Source of the DNA: Clostridium_AM sp900759715
GTDB taxonomy: Bacteria > Bacillota > Clostridia > Clostridiales > Clostridiaceae
Assembly (NCBI GenBank): GCA_900759715.1
Contig: CAAEXF010000075.1
Location: 62,001 to 126,000 of the forward strand
Direction: 5' to 3'
DNA length: 64,000 nt
Positions 1 through 9,447 of the stretch are shown here, in pieces (position 1 is the stretch's first letter; every line of letters begins with the position of its first letter). The notes under the pieces were generated by a model that searched no databases, was not told the DNA's origin, and saw only the letters and a list, made by a program, of their open reading frames with translations. Made by a program: the position numbers and the translations under genes.

Positions 1-558
1 CATCCACATAACTAAATTTCCGAATAAAGCCATAAGTGCATTTATAATTATATATTTATACAAATCCTCATAGACCTTTACAAATATAAAAATACATATT
101 ACTCCTATTACCTTTACAACTAAATTTCTTGTAACAGTTTTTTTAAAGTCTTCTAATCCCATGTACAACCAAGATATATCAATCATAGCTGCTATAATGT
201 TAATACCTTGAATTAAATAAATACTTCCATATTCCTTATTAAATCCAAAAATTAATATGTAGAATAATAAGGCAATACTTGTTGTTGCTACATTAAAAAA
301 AGTTATTGACCAAAAGGTTTTAGACATTTTCTCTTTATCATCTCTTACATAAGCAATCTGCCTGTTACCATACATCGCAATGCCTAGTGAACCTAAAATT
401 ATAAAGTATTGAGCGATAGAAATAGTATAGCTATATACCCCTATACCTTCTTTACCTAATATTCTTGATACATATGGAACTGTTATTAATGGCATAAATA
501 AAGTTACTATTTGAAGTAACAAATTATACATAAAGTTTTTCGCTATACTTTTACTCAT
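1..558 (-). CDS. Oligosaccharide flippase (Wzx/RfbX family), 3' end outside window
   Basis: Reading the minus strand from an ATG at 558 gives an open frame of 186 codons that runs off the window edge. The protein starts MSKSIAKNFMYNLLLQIVTL and continues with PLITVPYVSRILGKEGIGVY, the hallmark N-terminus of MATE-like polysaccharide flippases. At least four hydrophobic segments are visible. Its expected role is to flip the undecaprenyl-linked repeat unit across the membrane. The start codon lies 3 bp beyond the stop of the upstream polymerase gene, so the two are translationally close. The C-terminal half is not in the window. Confidence 0.88.
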   Translation of the reverse strand, partial: MSKSIAKNFMYNLLLQIVTLFMPLITVPYVSRILGKEGIGVYSYTISIAQYFIILGSLGIAMYGNRQIAYVRDDKEKMSKTFWSITFFNVATTSIALLFYILIFGFNKEYGSIYLIQGINIIAAMIDISWLYMGLEDFKKTVTRNLVVKVIGVICIFIFVKVYEDLYKYIIINALMALFGNLVMWM

Positions 559-560
559 CT

Positions 561-1808
561 TTAAAGTTCCTCTTGTTTTTGTTTTAATATAAATGTCCAT
601 CCATAAGCTAAAAAGCAAATTATGATATTATTATATGGTATATTAGTAACAGTAAATAGTACTGCTACTGTTAAAGCTATTATTAATATATTTAGTTCTT
701 TATTTTTTATAGAATAACTTAAAGCTAATATTAAAGGAATTAAGTAGAATATCATTAAATATAATCCGCATTCTGGTAAAACACTCATTAATCCACTACT
801 TCCACCAATATCATTTCCTCTTTCGTTTAAACTCATATATTGTTGAACAAATTTATAATCGCCATAACCATTTCCTATTATTTTATGTTTACTCCAAGCT
901 TTAAATCCCACTTTAAAATCTTCAGTCCTTGCTGAATAAGATCCAAATGTAGTAGCACTGGAATTTATTTTATCATTTATAAAATAAAGAGAAGTACAGA
1001 TTAATGTAACTAATATAATTGGAGCTATTAACATTTTTAGAGTTAAATTAATAAAATTATTACTTTTTTTTATTAGTAATTTTATAATTAGTAATCCAGA
1101 CGTAATTATAATACCTGTTGTTGAAAGTGTACTAAAAATACTAACTAATAAAATACAAATATTTATTTTATTAATATCTTTTTTTACAAATAATTGTACA
1201 AGTAATGCTATACATAAATTAAAACTGTACATTGGAGCTTCCGTAAAGATACCTATATTTCTTATCAACTTGATTCCATTTATATTAACAGGTTGAGCTT
1301 CAAAATAAATTCCATAATAACTTGATATATAATTATAACCACCCCAATTAAGCACTATTTGACTACTAGGATTAATTATTTTTAAGCAAGTTCCAAATAC
1401 ATACATAACCAACGAAATAACAGATAGTACTATCATTGAATAGGATATTTTCATCAGTAAACTTGTTGGGGAATTCATATTGCTTAAGTATAAAAAGAAA
1501 ATACTAAACAATATAATAAACTTACTTGTAAAATTTAGAGCAGCATTTGGTGTATTAAGCAATATAAAAATTAAATTATATATATTTATTCCTGATAATA
1601 TAATAGTTATAATTATAGTTTTTTTCTTAGTTTTAAATATTTCTTTAACCGATATAATAATTAATATAAATACTGATATACATAATAAAGTATAATTTAG
1701 ATTTATTAGTGTTTTGTTTTTGTTAAGCCAAATAGAATTGCAATCTAAGATCATAGAGATAGCAACTATATATTCCAAAAAATTGAATATTTTATTTTTT
1801 TTATTCAT
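561..1808 (-). CDS. O-antigen/exopolysaccharide polymerase (Wzy-like) membrane protein
   Basis: This 415-residue protein is hydrophobic along nearly its whole length, with about ten predicted membrane segments and one large loop near residues 160-180. A second loop near 290-330 carries SARTEDFKVGFKAW and GNGYGD, typical of Wzy/WaaL-type polymerases. Such proteins join lipid-linked repeat units outside the membrane. An AGGAGA-type ribosome site (GGAGAA) lies just upstream of the ATG. It sits directly before the flippase gene, which supports a Wzx/Wzy-dependent pathway. Sequence identity in this family is low, so the call rests on topology, length and context. Confidence 0.72.
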   Translation of the reverse strand: MNKKNKIFNFLEYIVAISMILDCNSIWLNKNKTLINLNYTLLCISVFILIIISVKEIFKTKKKTIIITIILSGINIYNLIFILLNTPNAALNFTSKFIILFSIFFLYLSNMNSPTSLLMKISYSMIVLSVISLVMYVFGTCLKIINPSSQIVLNWGGYNYISSYYGIYFEAQPVNINGIKLIRNIGIFTEAPMYSFNLCIALLVQLFVKKDINKINICILLVSIFSTLSTTGIIITSGLLIIKLLIKKSNNFINLTLKMLIAPIILVTLICTSLYFINDKINSSATTFGSYSARTEDFKVGFKAWSKHKIIGNGYGDYKFVQQYMSLNERGNDIGGSSGLMSVLPECGLYLMIFYLIPLILALSYSIKNKELNILIIALTVAVLFTVTNIPYNNIIICFLAYGWTFILKQKQEEL

Positions 1809-1855
1809 AAAAAATTCTCCATCTTAAATATATTTTTCATTCTATCCCCTTTATA

Positions 1856-2794
1856 TTATGATAATATTTTTCTATTTTTAAATTCTCTTTTAGCTTTACA
1901 ATCAAACAAAAATTGTTTTATCCCTTTAAATATTGTAATAATCTTTAAATACTTACTTTCATCTCTTTTTTGTAGACATTTTATAATATCTATTAAATCC
2001 TTTAAAATTAAAATTAATAAATATTTATTTCCCTTGTATTCCTTTGCTATTATCAAATCATTTCTATATTTATATTTATAAAGATTAATTCTATTTATAT
2101 TAGTTTCTTTTAATATATCTATATTTTGGCCACCAAACCTTTTATGAATAACTAGGCTTGATCCAACCAAAAATCCTGGTCCAAAATCTCTATTTAATCT
2201 CATTGTGTATTCCGTGTCATCTCCCCAGATAAAAAAGTTTTTCCAGGGTAGTCCAACTACACAGATTGCTTTTGTATTAATTAGTACTGAAACAAACGTA
2301 GCTGCAGAAACCTCTATTATATTTTCCCCAATATATTTTGCCCATAATTTATACCCATTTTTACCTACTCTTTCTGAAATACAAGGGATATTCATCTCCA
2401 TATAATCTTGGTCTACTACTTTACTACATAGAAAACTTACTTTTTCATTTTTGAGTTTATCATTAGACTCAATAAGTTTTTCTAAAGCTGTACTAGTTGG
2501 TATAGTATCATCATCCATTATCCAAACCCAATCTGTATTATCATAATTAACTTCTTTCATTCCTCTAAAAAACCCACCAGCTCCACCTAAATTTTCATTT
2601 AATTTAATATATTTGATATTGTCAATATTAAATTTACTCTCTTCATCAAACAAAAGCTGAGTCCCATCTGTACTATTATTATCTATAATATATATAGTAT
2701 CTACTTTATAAGTCTGATTAATAACAGCTTGAATACACTCTTTTAGTAATTCCTTTCTATTATATGTTACTATTACACATGAAATTTTATCCAT
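1856..2794 (-). CDS. Family 2 glycosyltransferase, galactofuranosyl/rhamnosyltransferase-like
   Basis: The start is set at the ATG at 2794, preceded by AGAGG and 1 bp after the upstream stop; a longer frame to 2842 has no ribosome site and overlaps the previous gene. The 312-residue protein has the GT-A nucleotide-binding start ISCVIVTYNR, NNSTDGT, the metal-binding WIMDDD, and FIWGDDTEYTMRL. That last combination is typical of GlfT2-like transferases that use UDP-galactofuranose or dTDP-rhamnose. A UDP-galactopyranose mutase gene lies three genes upstream, so galactofuranose is the likelier donor. Donor specificity is inferred. Confidence 0.82.
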   Translation of the reverse strand: MDKISCVIVTYNRKELLKECIQAVINQTYKVDTIYIIDNNSTDGTQLLFDEESKFNIDNIKYIKLNENLGGAGGFFRGMKEVNYDNTDWVWIMDDDTIPTSTALEKLIESNDKLKNEKVSFLCSKVVDQDYMEMNIPCISERVGKNGYKLWAKYIGENIIEVSAATFVSVLINTKAICVVGLPWKNFFIWGDDTEYTMRLNRDFGPGFLVGSSLVIHKRFGGQNIDILKETNINRINLYKYKYRNDLIIAKEYKGNKYLLILILKDLIDIIKCLQKRDESKYLKIITIFKGIKQFLFDCKAKREFKNRKILS

Positions 2795-2795
2795 A

Positions 2796-3869
2796 TTATA
2801 TACCTCTAATATATATATCTTGTATTGTTTCAAAGGATACAAGATTCTTATAATTATTATTTATTGTTTTTAAAAAGCAATCTAAGTCATTAAAATTATC
2901 ATAATGTAAACATTTTGGATGACAAATTAAAGAAATATGATAATCTTTATTAATACAATCATATTTTTTTAGATACCATTTTACGATCTTTAACAAAACA
3001 TTGCCATGAAGTTCATCTAAGCTAAACATTACAGGTGCAATAAAAAACTTATTTATTTTATTGTAAATTTTTTTATAAACTTTGGTGTTGAGATTATAAT
3101 CTATGGGAATCCCCCTAGCTATATTTTTTCTATTCAACTTTAATACTTTATTTAAAATCTTTAAATAGTAAATATAAGGTCTTTTATATAATGATCCAAT
3201 ACTTACTTCATATATAGTATCCTCAGTTCTATTCGCTTCATTATTTATTCCCATCACAGGATCAATGTACCAGTTCAGGCTATTAGGTACATTTCTATAA
3301 TCAAAATAATGAGTTTTATTTTTCATATAACCATATTTATAAATTGTTGTATCAATATTTATACCTGTAGCTTTAAGAGCTTTTATTAATTCAATTTCTG
3401 GTTGAAGACACCACCCACCTGCTCTAAATCCTACACACTTATACTGATTATTCTCTGTTTTCAAAAGCTCTTCAAGATATCTTTTGCTCTTTGAAATTAG
3501 TTTATTGGCACTTAAAGTATTATTAGTGTTAAATCCTAAATCTTGAATCTTATAAATCTTACTATCAAATTCCCATTGTCCCTTTTGAAATTTAGAATTT
3601 ATCCAATGTGGATGAATATGCATTTGAACATCATGCCCATTTTTAATAGCATATTTTAATTGATTTTCTACTTCTTGAGCATAATTTTCTAATCCATATT
3701 CTCTATACTTCCATACAGATAATATATCTGCCATTAAAGTAACAGGTATTCTATTATTTTTCGCTATATGCAATAACGTATAAGTAGGGTTAATTAATAT
3801 TTCATTCTCATTTTGAAAATTTTCCCCAAAAAATAATTCATAATCAGCTGTTAAACTTATACATAACAT
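2796..3869 (-). CDS. Divergent polysaccharide deacetylase-like (NodB fold) protein
   Basis: The 357-residue protein has three signatures of the NodB/CE4 fold. There is an acidic N-terminal motif (SLTADYELFFG, D at 9), a histidine cluster (GHDVQMHIHPHW near residues 100-110) and FRAGGWCLQP near 165. No signal peptide is visible, so it would act in the cytoplasm on lipid-linked sugars or sugar intermediates, unlike exported deacetylases. It sits within the polysaccharide operon, with AGGAG 6-7 nt before the ATG. It could instead be a carbohydrate-modifying enzyme of another chemistry, because the family is divergent. Confidence 0.65.
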   Translation of the reverse strand: MLCISLTADYELFFGENFQNENEILINPTYTLLHIAKNNRIPVTLMADILSVWKYREYGLENYAQEVENQLKYAIKNGHDVQMHIHPHWINSKFQKGQWEFDSKIYKIQDLGFNTNNTLSANKLISKSKRYLEELLKTENNQYKCVGFRAGGWCLQPEIELIKALKATGINIDTTIYKYGYMKNKTHYFDYRNVPNSLNWYIDPVMGINNEANRTEDTIYEVSIGSLYKRPYIYYLKILNKVLKLNRKNIARGIPIDYNLNTKVYKKIYNKINKFFIAPVMFSLDELHGNVLLKIVKWYLKKYDCINKDYHISLICHPKCLHYDNFNDLDCFLKTINNNYKNLVSFETIQDIYIRGI

Positions 3870-3910
3870 TTATATCTCCTTATTATTTATATTAATCTAT
3901 TTTAGTAGTC

Positions 3911-5047
3911 TTATAGGTATTTCTCTATTTCTTCAAATCTTCTCCCCCATGTATTTTCTTTAGCGAATTTAATATTTTCCTCTCTATTTTTATCCTTATT
4001 TTCTATGGCTTGTCTAATATAATTACAAAATTCATCATAATTTTTAGCTACATATGCAGGACTATTTATATCTTCTATCTCTTTAAAATTTGTAGAAACT
4101 ACGTTTAATCCTAGACTCATATATTCATATAATTTTATAGGTGAAACAGAATCTGTTAGTTCATTAACCTCGAAAGGTATCAGCGCTACGTCACTATAAT
4201 ATAAATAATTAGGTACATCTTTATAATTTTTTTTGCCTAAAATGTGTATATTTTTATATTCCTTTAATATACTTAAGTCCTTTTTAACTGGACCTATTAT
4301 ATAGAAATCCATGTTTTTTAACTTATTCGCACAATATTTTATTAAGTCTGTACTAAACCAATGCCCTATTGCTCCAACATATGTGCATTTTTTATTAAAA
4401 TTATTTTTAAACTCCTTAGGCTCATCATATTTATTCCTTATAAAATTGCCTAACTCAACTCCATTTGCTAAATAACTTATATCTTTTCTAATGTTCTTCT
4501 TTTTATTAACTAAATTTTTAGATACAGCAAATACTATATCAGATTTCTCCAACATCTTTTTTTCAACCTTACTTATAGAATTAGGAAATGACTTCATTTC
4601 AGAATAATCGTCCGGTAATCTAGTAACCATTTTTTTATACTCTATTACATTTGATATCCAGTATTGTTTTGGATTTGAAATCCATAAAATATCAACTTTA
4701 TCAAATCCTATTTTTTTTAATGATTGTTTTATATTTGGTTTAATATATTTTTCAAAATTAAAGACTATATCAGCATTACTACAAAATACGTAATTTCCAT
4801 ATAGTCTCCATGAATAAGGGGCAAATCCATATATGTTTTTATTTAATTCGTGTCTAATTGCTTTAGATAAATTTTTTCTTTTTTTATATACTTCTTTGTT
4901 TTTAAAATACATCAGCCAGTTCCATGGACATGATATCCACAGCACTTCATACTCATTCTCAGCAAATAACTTTGCATAATGATAGTTCCCTAATTTATTA
5001 CTTGGATCATCATATTCCATAAAGTCCGCAATAATTATTTTTTTCAT
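3911..5047 (-). CDS. Glycosyltransferase family 1/4 (GT-B fold)
   Basis: This 378-residue protein has no membrane segment. Its C-terminal half resembles GT-B retaining transferases: YVGAIGHWFSTDLI near 224, HILGKKNYKDVPNYLYYSDVALIPF near 270, then SPIKLYEYMSLGLNVVST near 305. The SPIKLYEYM segment corresponds to the nucleotide-sugar-binding E-x7-E region. It probably adds one sugar of the repeat unit on the cytoplasmic face. AAGGA precedes the ATG, and spacing to the neighbouring genes is 20-40 bp, consistent with one operon. Donor and acceptor cannot be read from the sequence. Confidence 0.78.
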   Translation of the reverse strand: MKKIIIADFMEYDDPSNKLGNYHYAKLFAENEYEVLWISCPWNWLMYFKNKEVYKKRKNLSKAIRHELNKNIYGFAPYSWRLYGNYVFCSNADIVFNFEKYIKPNIKQSLKKIGFDKVDILWISNPKQYWISNVIEYKKMVTRLPDDYSEMKSFPNSISKVEKKMLEKSDIVFAVSKNLVNKKKNIRKDISYLANGVELGNFIRNKYDEPKEFKNNFNKKCTYVGAIGHWFSTDLIKYCANKLKNMDFYIIGPVKKDLSILKEYKNIHILGKKNYKDVPNYLYYSDVALIPFEVNELTDSVSPIKLYEYMSLGLNVVSTNFKEIEDINSPAYVAKNYDEFCNYIRQAIENKDKNREENIKFAKENTWGRRFEEIEKYL

Positions 5048-5071
5048 CTAATCATCCTTATCTTTTCAAAT

Positions 5072-6178
5072 TTAGCTTATTTCATCTTCTATAAGTTCTA
5101 GCGCTGACGATATAGTTTTATCCATATCATAATACTGATAGTTTCCTAGCCTTCCGCCAAACAAAACATTATGTTCTCCTTCTGCTAGTTTGCTATACAT
5201 TTTAAATAAACTGTTATTCTTATAATCATTAATAGGATAATATGCCTCATCACCTATATTCCAATCAGCAGGATATTCTTTTGTAATTACTGTATTATTT
5301 TGATTTCCAAATTCAAAATGCTTATGTTCAATAATCCTTGTATAAGGTGTTTCATAATCTGTATAATTTACTACAGCATTTCCTTGATAATTACTTATTT
5401 CTTTTAATTCCTCTTGTTCAAAACGAAGACTACGATATTCTAATACCCCAAGTTTATAATCAAAATATTCATCTATCATTCCAGTAAATACTATCTTCTC
5501 TGCCAAATTATTATACTTTTCTCTACTTTTTAAATAATCTACACTTAATTCTACATCAGAACCTTCTAACATCTTTTGAATAATTGCATTATATCCTCCA
5601 ACTGGAATTCCTTGATATCTATCGTTAAAATAATTATTATTATAGGTAAATCTCACTGGTAATCGTTTTATAATAAATGTTGGAAGTTCTTTAGCAGATC
5701 TTCCCCACTGTTTTTCAGTGTATCCCTTAATTAGTTTTTCATATATATCCTTTCCTATAAGTGATATAGCTTGTTCCTCTAAATTCTTAGGTTCTTCAAT
5801 AGCGTATTGTAATTTCTCCTCTTCTATCCTTTGCTTTGCTTCTTCTGGTTTAATAATTCCCCAAAGTCTATTAAATGTATTCATATTAAAAGGTAAATTA
5901 TATATTTCTCCTTTATAATTAGCAATTGGAGAATTACTATAGTTATTAAATTCCACAAATCCGTTTACATACTCCCATATTTTTTTATCATCTGTATGAA
6001 AAATATGCGCACCATATTTATGCACATTAATTCCATTAACATTCTCACAATATACATTCCCACCTATATGGTTTCGCTTCTCTAATACTAAACACTTTTT
6101 ATTCCTTTTTGTTGCCTCATATGCAAAAGTAGCACCAAACAATCCTGCCCCTGCAATGCAATAATCATATTTTTTCAT
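5072..6178 (-). CDS. glf: UDP-galactopyranose mutase
   Basis: The enzyme interconverts UDP-galactopyranose and UDP-galactofuranose using reduced FAD. The 368-residue length is normal for the bacterial family. It begins with a Rossmann FAD-binding site, CIAGAGLFGATFAYEA, followed by LEKRNHIGGN and the family-specific YGAHIFHTDDK. Further on are FTGMIDEYFDY and the C-terminal FGGRLGNYQYYDMD, which contain conserved substrate- and flavin-contacting residues. AGGTGA lies before the ATG. It makes galactofuranose a probable constituent of the surface polysaccharide and supplies the likely donor for the transferase at 1856-2794. Confidence 0.95.
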   Translation of the reverse strand: MKKYDYCIAGAGLFGATFAYEATKRNKKCLVLEKRNHIGGNVYCENVNGINVHKYGAHIFHTDDKKIWEYVNGFVEFNNYSNSPIANYKGEIYNLPFNMNTFNRLWGIIKPEEAKQRIEEEKLQYAIEEPKNLEEQAISLIGKDIYEKLIKGYTEKQWGRSAKELPTFIIKRLPVRFTYNNNYFNDRYQGIPVGGYNAIIQKMLEGSDVELSVDYLKSREKYNNLAEKIVFTGMIDEYFDYKLGVLEYRSLRFEQEELKEISNYQGNAVVNYTDYETPYTRIIEHKHFEFGNQNNTVITKEYPADWNIGDEAYYPINDYKNNSLFKMYSKLAEGEHNVLFGGRLGNYQYYDMDKTISSALELIEDEIS

Positions 6179-6184
6179 ATTTTT

Positions 6185-7198
6185 TCACCTTATCTTCCTA
6201 AGAATTTTTCTTGCTTGAATATAAAGTGGACTTAATAATATATGAATATTTATTCCCAAGTAAATAAAATTAAACACTTCAACTTTAATGAACTTATTAG
6301 TATATTTACTCCTTAGCTGAATTTTCAATAAATCTACTTGTCTAAAAACTTTTAAATAATCTTTAGATTGCTTAATGTTTTCTTTATTAATTAATGAAGT
6401 TATTGAGTGAATACCTCTCATTAACATAGCTGATTCAAAGTATTGAAATTTATCTTTAAAACTCTTTTCATAAATAGATAATTGTTCTTTATGAATATTT
6501 TTTGCAATTTCCATAAATTGAAGAAGTTTAGGAGATATTTCGTGCATAACAGACTTTTCTTGTTGCTCATAATAGTAATGTATTTGATTCAAAAGATACA
6601 CTCGTTCTGCTCTATGAAAAAAATTTAAGCAGAATAAAATATCTTCTCCAACTTTTAATTTATTTTCAAATTTCACATATTTTTTTAGTAACTCTGCCTT
6701 AAAAATCTTATCACAAGTAGATGGAGAAATATTATCAATTAAAAAAGCTTTTATACATTCTTCATTATTTAAAATATTATTTTCATAATGATATTTTGAT
6801 TTTTGAATTGAACCATCTGTGAAAATCTCGCAATAATCACATACACAACAGTCCGCACTCTGTTCCTTAACAACCTTCATCATTTCTGTATATATATTGG
6901 TACTTACATAATCATCTGCATCTACAAAAGTTATATATTCTCCATTTGCTTCTACAATCCCAAGGTTTCTGCAATAACTAACTCCTTGATTTTTTTCTAA
7001 ATTTATAATCATTATATTATCTTTATTTGAATACGCATTTGTTATTGTATAAAAAGTATTGTCTGTAGAACCATCATTTATTATAATTATTTCATAACTT
7101 TTATACTCAGAACTTAATATACTATCAATGCATCTGCAAATGCTTTTTTCACAGTTATATACTGGTACAATAATTGACAACTCTATTTTGTTTACCAT
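6185..7198 (-). CDS. Family 2 glycosyltransferase
   Basis: The first 110 residues form a standard GT-A domain: LSIIVPVYNCEKSICRCIDS, IIINDGSTDNT and the DXD-type metal site in TFVDADDYVS. The rest is a helical region with CEIFTDG and FHRAERVYLL segments common in capsular GT2 enzymes. The stop is 6 bp from the glf start, so the genes are co-transcribed. It likely adds a repeat-unit sugar; donor and linkage are not predictable. The 337-residue length is ordinary. Confidence 0.85.
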   Translation of the reverse strand: MVNKIELSIIVPVYNCEKSICRCIDSILSSEYKSYEIIIINDGSTDNTFYTITNAYSNKDNIMIINLEKNQGVSYCRNLGIVEANGEYITFVDADDYVSTNIYTEMMKVVKEQSADCCVCDYCEIFTDGSIQKSKYHYENNILNNEECIKAFLIDNISPSTCDKIFKAELLKKYVKFENKLKVGEDILFCLNFFHRAERVYLLNQIHYYYEQQEKSVMHEISPKLLQFMEIAKNIHKEQLSIYEKSFKDKFQYFESAMLMRGIHSITSLINKENIKQSKDYLKVFRQVDLLKIQLRSKYTNKFIKVEVFNFIYLGINIHILLSPLYIQARKILRKIR

Positions 7199-7213
7199 CC
7201 ATCTTTTCCTTTT

Positions 7214-8002
7214 TTAGAAACTTTTTTCAAATTTTTTATTAATAAACTTTGCTTTTAAGAAATATATACCTTTATTGATCCAATTTATTTTTTCCATATG
7301 TATATATGGAATTTCTTTATATTTTAATTCGTTATGTTCTAACCATACGTCAAGTAACAATTCGCTAATTCTTCCAAATAAACGTGCATTAAATGAGTCA
7401 TATTGACGAACATCTATTTTATCTTCCAATTTACTTAGTATAGAAAATAACCATTCACAATACTTATCTGCTAAGTCCTTCTTCATAATAAACATATTAA
7501 ACATATGTGCGCTTTTTCGTTTCATAACAATATCAAAATCATTAATATAATCTCTATAATATTCATCTATTATCTTTCTAGTTTCATCTAAATGCTCAGG
7601 GTAATGTGTATGCGCATAATGCGAATATAATGTTTCAATATAATAATTTCTTTTTTTAGGAAGAATTACATCGTATCCTTTTAATAATTTTTCTACCCCG
7701 CTATTATTTAAAATACAATCAAATTTTTTATGAAATAATCTATATACAAAACTTTTATTTGAAAAATGACGACGATACTGTGATAATCCTATATAATTAC
7801 ATTTTAGATTTTTCCATCCCCAGTATAGCCCTGTTAACTCACAAAAATAAGGGTTTTTTTTAGATATATTTTCTCCAGTATTATCGCCCATATATCCTAT
7901 ATTTGACTTCCCTTCCTTTCCAACATGAATTGGTAAATAACAAAGATCTGCTGGCATTTGATATTTTTTATGAGTAGCTACTAAAATTTTTATATTCTCC
8001 AA
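7214..8002 (-). CDS. DUF4422 family capsular polysaccharide protein (probable glycosyltransferase)
   Basis: The protein has 262 residues and matches the DUF4422 pattern: an N-terminal ILVATHKKYQMP, then NPYFCELTGLYWGWKN and YIGLSQYRRHF near residues 55-80. DUF4422 proteins occur in capsule and lipopolysaccharide clusters and are regarded as glycosyltransferases. The frame begins with TTG at 8002, overlapping the last 13 bp of the upstream dehydrogenase, with only a modest GGGG-type ribosome site; translational coupling would explain this. No membrane segment is apparent. Confidence 0.75.
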   Translation of the reverse strand: MENIKILVATHKKYQMPADLCYLPIHVGKEGKSNIGYMGDNTGENISKKNPYFCELTGLYWGWKNLKCNYIGLSQYRRHFSNKSFVYRLFHKKFDCILNNSGVEKLLKGYDVILPKKRNYYIETLYSHYAHTHYPEHLDETRKIIDEYYRDYINDFDIVMKRKSAHMFNMFIMKKDLADKYCEWLFSILSKLEDKIDVRQYDSFNARLFGRISELLLDVWLEHNELKYKEIPYIHMEKINWINKGIYFLKAKFINKKFEKSF

Positions 8003-9357
8003 ATCCTTACCCCATATTTCTTAGCTTCTACTTCATTAACTATTGCCTTTGTATCAACACATACTGCTTTTTCTTTTAACAGCTTACTCATATGTCCAAA
8101 GTCATCAAAATCAATATCATGTTGTTTTGCAAGCACTACTAGTACATCTGCATCTTTTAAAGCTTCATCTTGACTACTTACCTTAAAATCATACTTAGTA
8201 GGAACTACTGGATCAAAAGCTCTTACTTCTGCTCCTCTTTCAATTAATAATTTACAAATATCCACTGGCGGACTTATCCTATCATCATTAGAATAATCCT
8301 TCATAGCAAGACCTAAAACTGCTACCTTTCCACCATTAATATCCTTTCCTTGATTACTCAAAAGCTCCTCTACCTTATTTACTATAAACTTAGGCAATGC
8401 TACATTCTTTTCTCTTGAAAGTCTTAGTAATTCCATATCAACATCAAGTTCCTCAGCCTTAGGCACTATATAATGATAAGCATTTGGTATGCAGTATCCA
8501 CCAACTCCAGGTCCTGGCGTTAAAAGATTTACTCTTTTATGAGTATTAGCAAGCTTAACAACTTCAAATATATCTATTTCTAAAGCCTCCGTAAACCTTG
8601 CGAATTCTTGCACCATAGCTATATTAACGTCTCTTTGAACATTTTCAAAAACCTTTGATGTTTCTACTGCTTTTATACATGATGCTTTAATTACTTCTGC
8701 CTTACAAACTACTTTTAAAAGTTCTACTGCCCTTTTACAACTTTTTTCATTAATACCTGCAACTAAAGTTGGCATATTAGCAAACTCATCAAATGCTTTT
8801 CCTTCTGCAATTCTTTCAGAAGAATATGCTAAATAAAAATCCTCTCCTGCTTTCATTCCTGATTCTCTTTCTAGAATAGGTAACACAAATTCTTCAGTAA
8901 TCCCTGGTATTACTGTGCTTCTTATTACTACTAAATCTTCTTTCTTCAAATTCTTTCCTATTGTTACACAGGCACTTTCTAAATAATTCATTATGCATTT
9001 GCCATCTTTAATAGCAATACCTACAGTTACTATCATATTATTACACTCTCTTACAGCTAAGGTTCCATCAGTTGTAGCTTTATATCTATTTTCTTTTAAT
9101 TCTTCATTAAGTATTTCTTGTATAGTAATTCCATCAAACTTTTCTATATGATGAGTTGTTCCATTATTAATATTATTAACTAAATTTTCATCTACATCAA
9201 AACCTATAGTTTCACAGCCTCTAAATGCAAAACTTAGAGCTAAAGGTAGTCCAACAAACCCTTGCCCCAATACACAAACTCTCTTATTCTCTTCGCTAAG
9301 CTTAATTTCTTTAATACTAATTAAATCTTTAATGTTTCTTATTTTAAAATTTTCCAT
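7990..9357 (-). CDS. Nucleotide-sugar dehydrogenase, UDP-N-acetylmannosamine/UDP-glucose dehydrogenase family
   Basis: The 455-residue protein has the three-part UDPGDH architecture. The N-terminal NAD-binding domain has VLGQGFVGLPLA near residue 30, the central dimer domain contains the catalytic-cysteine motif PGVGGYCIPNAYHY near 285, and the C-terminal UDP-binding domain follows. Cys followed by Ile-Pro resembles the WbpA/TviB/WecC branch, which oxidises UDP-HexNAc sugars to uronic acids, rather than classical UDP-glucose dehydrogenase. GGGGGAG precedes the ATG. It would provide an acidic sugar for the polysaccharide. The exact substrate is inferred. Confidence 0.88.
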   Translation of the reverse strand: MENFKIRNIKDLISIKEIKLSEENKRVCVLGQGFVGLPLALSFAFRGCETIGFDVDENLVNNINNGTTHHIEKFDGITIQEILNEELKENRYKATTDGTLAVRECNNMIVTVGIAIKDGKCIMNYLESACVTIGKNLKKEDLVVIRSTVIPGITEEFVLPILERESGMKAGEDFYLAYSSERIAEGKAFDEFANMPTLVAGINEKSCKRAVELLKVVCKAEVIKASCIKAVETSKVFENVQRDVNIAMVQEFARFTEALEIDIFEVVKLANTHKRVNLLTPGPGVGGYCIPNAYHYIVPKAEELDVDMELLRLSREKNVALPKFIVNKVEELLSNQGKDINGGKVAVLGLAMKDYSNDDRISPPVDICKLLIERGAEVRAFDPVVPTKYDFKVSSQDEALKDADVLVVLAKQHDIDFDDFGHMSKLLKEKAVCVDTKAIVNEVEAKKYGVRIWRI

Positions 9358-9447
9358 AGTCTCCCCCTAAGTCTTAATATAATTCAATTAATCATTAAAT
9401 AAATACAACAAATTCTTCTGGATTCTTATCTTTAAATACATTTCTTT

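Noticed and set aside
1480..1695. 71-codon plus-strand frame in the Wzy gene
   Set aside because: Antisense to a full-length membrane protein gene; hydrophobic composition reflects the AT-rich opposite strand.
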